Shown: piece by piece, positions 61,975 to 64,000 of the stretch
Numbering within the stretch: the stretch's first letter is position 1
Layout: every line of letters begins with the position of its first letter
Source: Parus major
Taxonomy: Eukaryota > Chordata > Aves > Passeriformes > Paridae
Direction of reading: 5' to 3'
Length of the DNA stretch: 64,000 nucleotides
NCBI RefSeq assembly: GCF_001522545.3
Contig: NC_031799.1
Coordinates: 36,071,522 to 36,135,521, forward strand
The notes under the pieces: generated by a model
Told to the model about the DNA's origin: nothing
Databases searched by the model: none
The model's input: only the letters and a program-made list of their open reading frames with translations
Made by a program: the position numbers and the translations under genes

Positions 61975-63340
61975 AACTTGGGAGGTCCCAGGATGACTGG
62001 AGGCTGCCAATATGGTCTGTCTACAAGAAGGAGGATCCAGGGAGCTGCATGCTTGCAAGTCTGGCCTCAGTGTCAGGGAAGGTTGTGGAACAGATGGAGT
62101 ACATGGCATGTGTAGGACAACCAGAGCATCAGGCCCAGCCAGCAGGGGTTTGGGAAAGGTACCCTTACCTCCTTCCATATCCAGCTGAACAAGTGGATCA
62201 GGGAAAGGCTGTGGATATAGTCTGCCTGGACTTCAGTAAAGCCTTTGATGCCATTTCCCAAAGCATCCTCCTTGGGAAACTGGCTTCCCATGTCTAGAAT
62301 GGGTACACTGTTTGCTGGTTAAAAACTGGCTGGATGGTCAGGCCCAGAGAGTGTTGGTTGATGGGCAGTCACTAGTGGGTTTCCCCAGGGATCCGCATCA
62401 CGGCCAATCCTGGTTAACATCTTTATTAATGATACCAAGGGGATTGGCTGCATTCAGTAAGTCTGCAGGTGACACCAATTTGGAAGGAAGTGTTGATATG
62501 CTGTAGGGTGGGAAGGCTCTGCAGAGGGATTTGGACAGGCTGGATCAATGGACTGAGGCCAATCATATAAGTTTCAACAAGCTGAAGTGCCAGGTCCTGC
62601 CCTTGGGTCACAATAGCGCCGGGCAGGACTACAGGGTTGGGGCAGAGAGGCTGGAAAGCTGTCCAGCAGAAAAGGGCCTGGGAGTGCTGGTTGGCAGTAG
62701 GTGAACATGGGCCAACACACACACAGGTGGCCAAGAAGGCCTATGGCATTCTGGCCTCCATTAGCAACAGTGTAACCAGCAAAACCAGGGCAGTGATTGT
62801 CCCCCTGTGCCTATACCTCACACTGGTGAGGCCACACCTTGAGTGCTGTGTTCAATTCTGGGACCCCTTAATTCAGGCAGGACATTGTGGTGCTGGAATC
62901 AGTCCAGAGAAGGGCAACAAGGCTGGTGATGGGTCTGAAACACAAATCCTGTGAGGAACGGCTGAGGGAGCAGGGGGTGTTTTTACATTAGAGAAAAGGA
63001 GGCTCAGAGAAGACCTTATCAGTCTCTACAATTACCAGAAGGGAGGTTGTGGCGAGATAGGAGTCAGATTATTCTCCCAGGTAACAAGGAATAGGACAAG
63101 GGAAAGTGGTCTCAGGTTGTGATAGGGGAGGTTCAAGTTGAATATTACAAAAAATATAATCACTGAAAGTGGCTAAGCATTAGAACTGGCTGCTCAGAAA
63201 AGTCACCATCCTTAGAAGTGCTTAAAAAAAAAAAAGTAGACAATAGTATAGTTTAATTAGCATGGAGGTGTTCAGTCAGAGGTTGGACTTGATGATTTTG
63301 AAGGTCTTTTCCAAGCATAATGAGTCTATGATTCTGAATT
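61975..63340 (+). mobile_element. CR1 LINE ORF2 and 3' UTR, sense, in IDNK intron 3
   Basis: ORF2 blocks in order are a gap-containing N-Y-R-P-like region near 61990-62040, V-S-G-K-V-V-E-Q-M (about 62064), and V-C-L-D-F-S-K-A-F-D-A-I (about 62220-62255). W-L-D-G-Q-A-Q-R-V follows near 62327, an A-G-D-T-N-L-E-G block near 62470 and [12 protein letters not shown] near 62830. It ends in the 3' UTR at TTGATGATTTTGAAGGTC and TCTATGATTCTGAATT. The expected active-site F-A-D-D is altered (K-S-A-G-D-T in one frame). Frameshifts make it inactive. It lies in the same orientation as IDNK. Confidence 0.87.
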
Positions 63341-63374
63341 GCAGCATGTGCCTGAGAGTGCTGACCAAATGCTT

Positions 63375-63830
63375 TGAAACTCTGTCAGGCTGGTGCTATT
63401 ACCAGTTCCCTGGGGAGCCTGTTCCAGTGCCCAGCCACCCCTGGGGTGGGGCCTTTTTCTAATATCCACCATGAACCTCCCCTGACACAGCTTCAGGCCA
63501 TTCCCTCACATCCTGTCACTGGTCACCACAGAGAACAGATCAGTGTCTGCCCCTCCTCTCCTCTCAGGAGGAAGTTGTAACTGCAATGAGGTCTGTCCTC
63601 TGTCTCCTCTTCCCCAGGCTGAACAGACCAAATGACTTCAGCCACTCCTCATACACCTTCCCCTCAAGGCTCCTCAGCATCCTCAAGGCCCTCCTTTAGA
63701 TACTCTCTAATATATTTATATTCTTCTTATACTGTGGTGCCCAAAGCTGCACACAGGACTCAAGGTGAGGCCACCGCAGAGCAGAGCAGGACAATCCCAT
63801 CCCTTGACAGGCTGGCAGTGCTTGAAGTAC
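63375..63830 (-). mobile_element. CR1 LINE fragment, antisense, in IDNK intron 3
   Basis: The + strand holds antisense CR1 wording: CCAGTTCCCTGGGGAGCCTG, CTTCCCCAGGCTGAACAGAC, CACTCCTCATACACCTTCCC, TACTGTGGTGCCCAAAGCTG and GGACAATCCCATCCCTTG. It lies tail to tail with the sense copy just to its left. Confidence 0.85.
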
Positions 63831-64000
63831 TAGTAACTTAATGGTACAGCTTGAAAAAAAGGATTATTCTATTTGCCATTAATTAGGACAGTGGTTTTAC
63901 AGTTAAAGCCCCTTTTCGTGTACAAAATCAGGAAGAATTAAAAAAGCTCATGTCCACTACTTCTAGAGAAATATATACTTATGAATGTATGTCTCTTTAA
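63831..64000 (+). other. IDNK: IDNK intron 3, unique sequence to window end
   Basis: AT-rich sequence without a recognisable IDNK exon 4, so the gene continues beyond the window. Confidence 0.6.

Noticed and set aside
1..64000. Search for CRISPR arrays, tRNA and rRNA genes and bacterial-type systems
   Set aside because: No regularly spaced repeats, cloverleaf-like internal promoters or rRNA blocks were seen; the window is vertebrate chromosomal DNA.

Overview
This window is vertebrate nuclear DNA, most likely from a bird. It is about 64 kb of AT-rich, mostly non-coding sequence with many 5'-truncated CR1 LINE copies in both orientations, LTR elements, microsatellites, two CpG islands and short coding exons bounded by GT-AG introns. 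There are no bacterial operons, CRISPR arrays or recognisable tRNA or rRNA genes.

The one host gene that can be named is IDNK (gluconokinase). Its first three coding exons lie on the + strand at 60939-61558, inside and just downstream of a CpG island, and the remaining exons lie beyond the right edge. A second CpG island (about 47540-48760) is broken by a 435-base assembly gap. In other vertebrates IDNK's upstream neighbour is FRMD3, transcribed in the opposite direction. The gapped island, with a strong splice donor on the - strand at 48548, could be the FRMD3 promoter and first exon, and the 47 kb to its left could be FRMD3 intron. That is synteny-based inference; no FRMD3 coding exon was recognised.

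The most striking object is a roughly 6 kb endogenous retrovirus at about 5066-11059 on the + strand. It has two LTRs, a lysine-tRNA-like primer binding site, and gag-pol remains. The 5' LTR has normal base composition. The 3' LTR and the pol region are almost stripped of G, with A in its place. Normal G content returns directly outside the 3' LTR. The reverse transcriptase active site reads Y-I-N-N and is followed by stop codons. This is the footprint expected from cytidine deamination of minus-strand cDNA (APOBEC-type hypermutation) during the reverse transcription that made this copy. The near-normal 5' LTR beside a heavily edited 3' LTR fits the order in which single-stranded DNA is exposed.

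Layout: 1-5 kb, unannotated AT-rich DNA. 5.07-11.06 kb, hyperedited provirus. 11.23-11.67 kb, a possible small spliced unit with a TATA box. 12-17 kb, no recognisable features. 17-23 kb, CR1 copies and a minus-strand solo LTR. 23-29.7 kb, mostly featureless, with a proline-rich coding-like relic. 29.7-31.4 kb, CR1. 31-46 kb, featureless apart from simple repeats. 46.3-47 kb, CR1. 47.5-48.8 kb, gapped CpG island. 49-59 kb, featureless. 59.4-60.4 kb, an inverted CR1 pair. 60.6-64 kb, IDNK 5' end with three CR1 fragments in intron 3.
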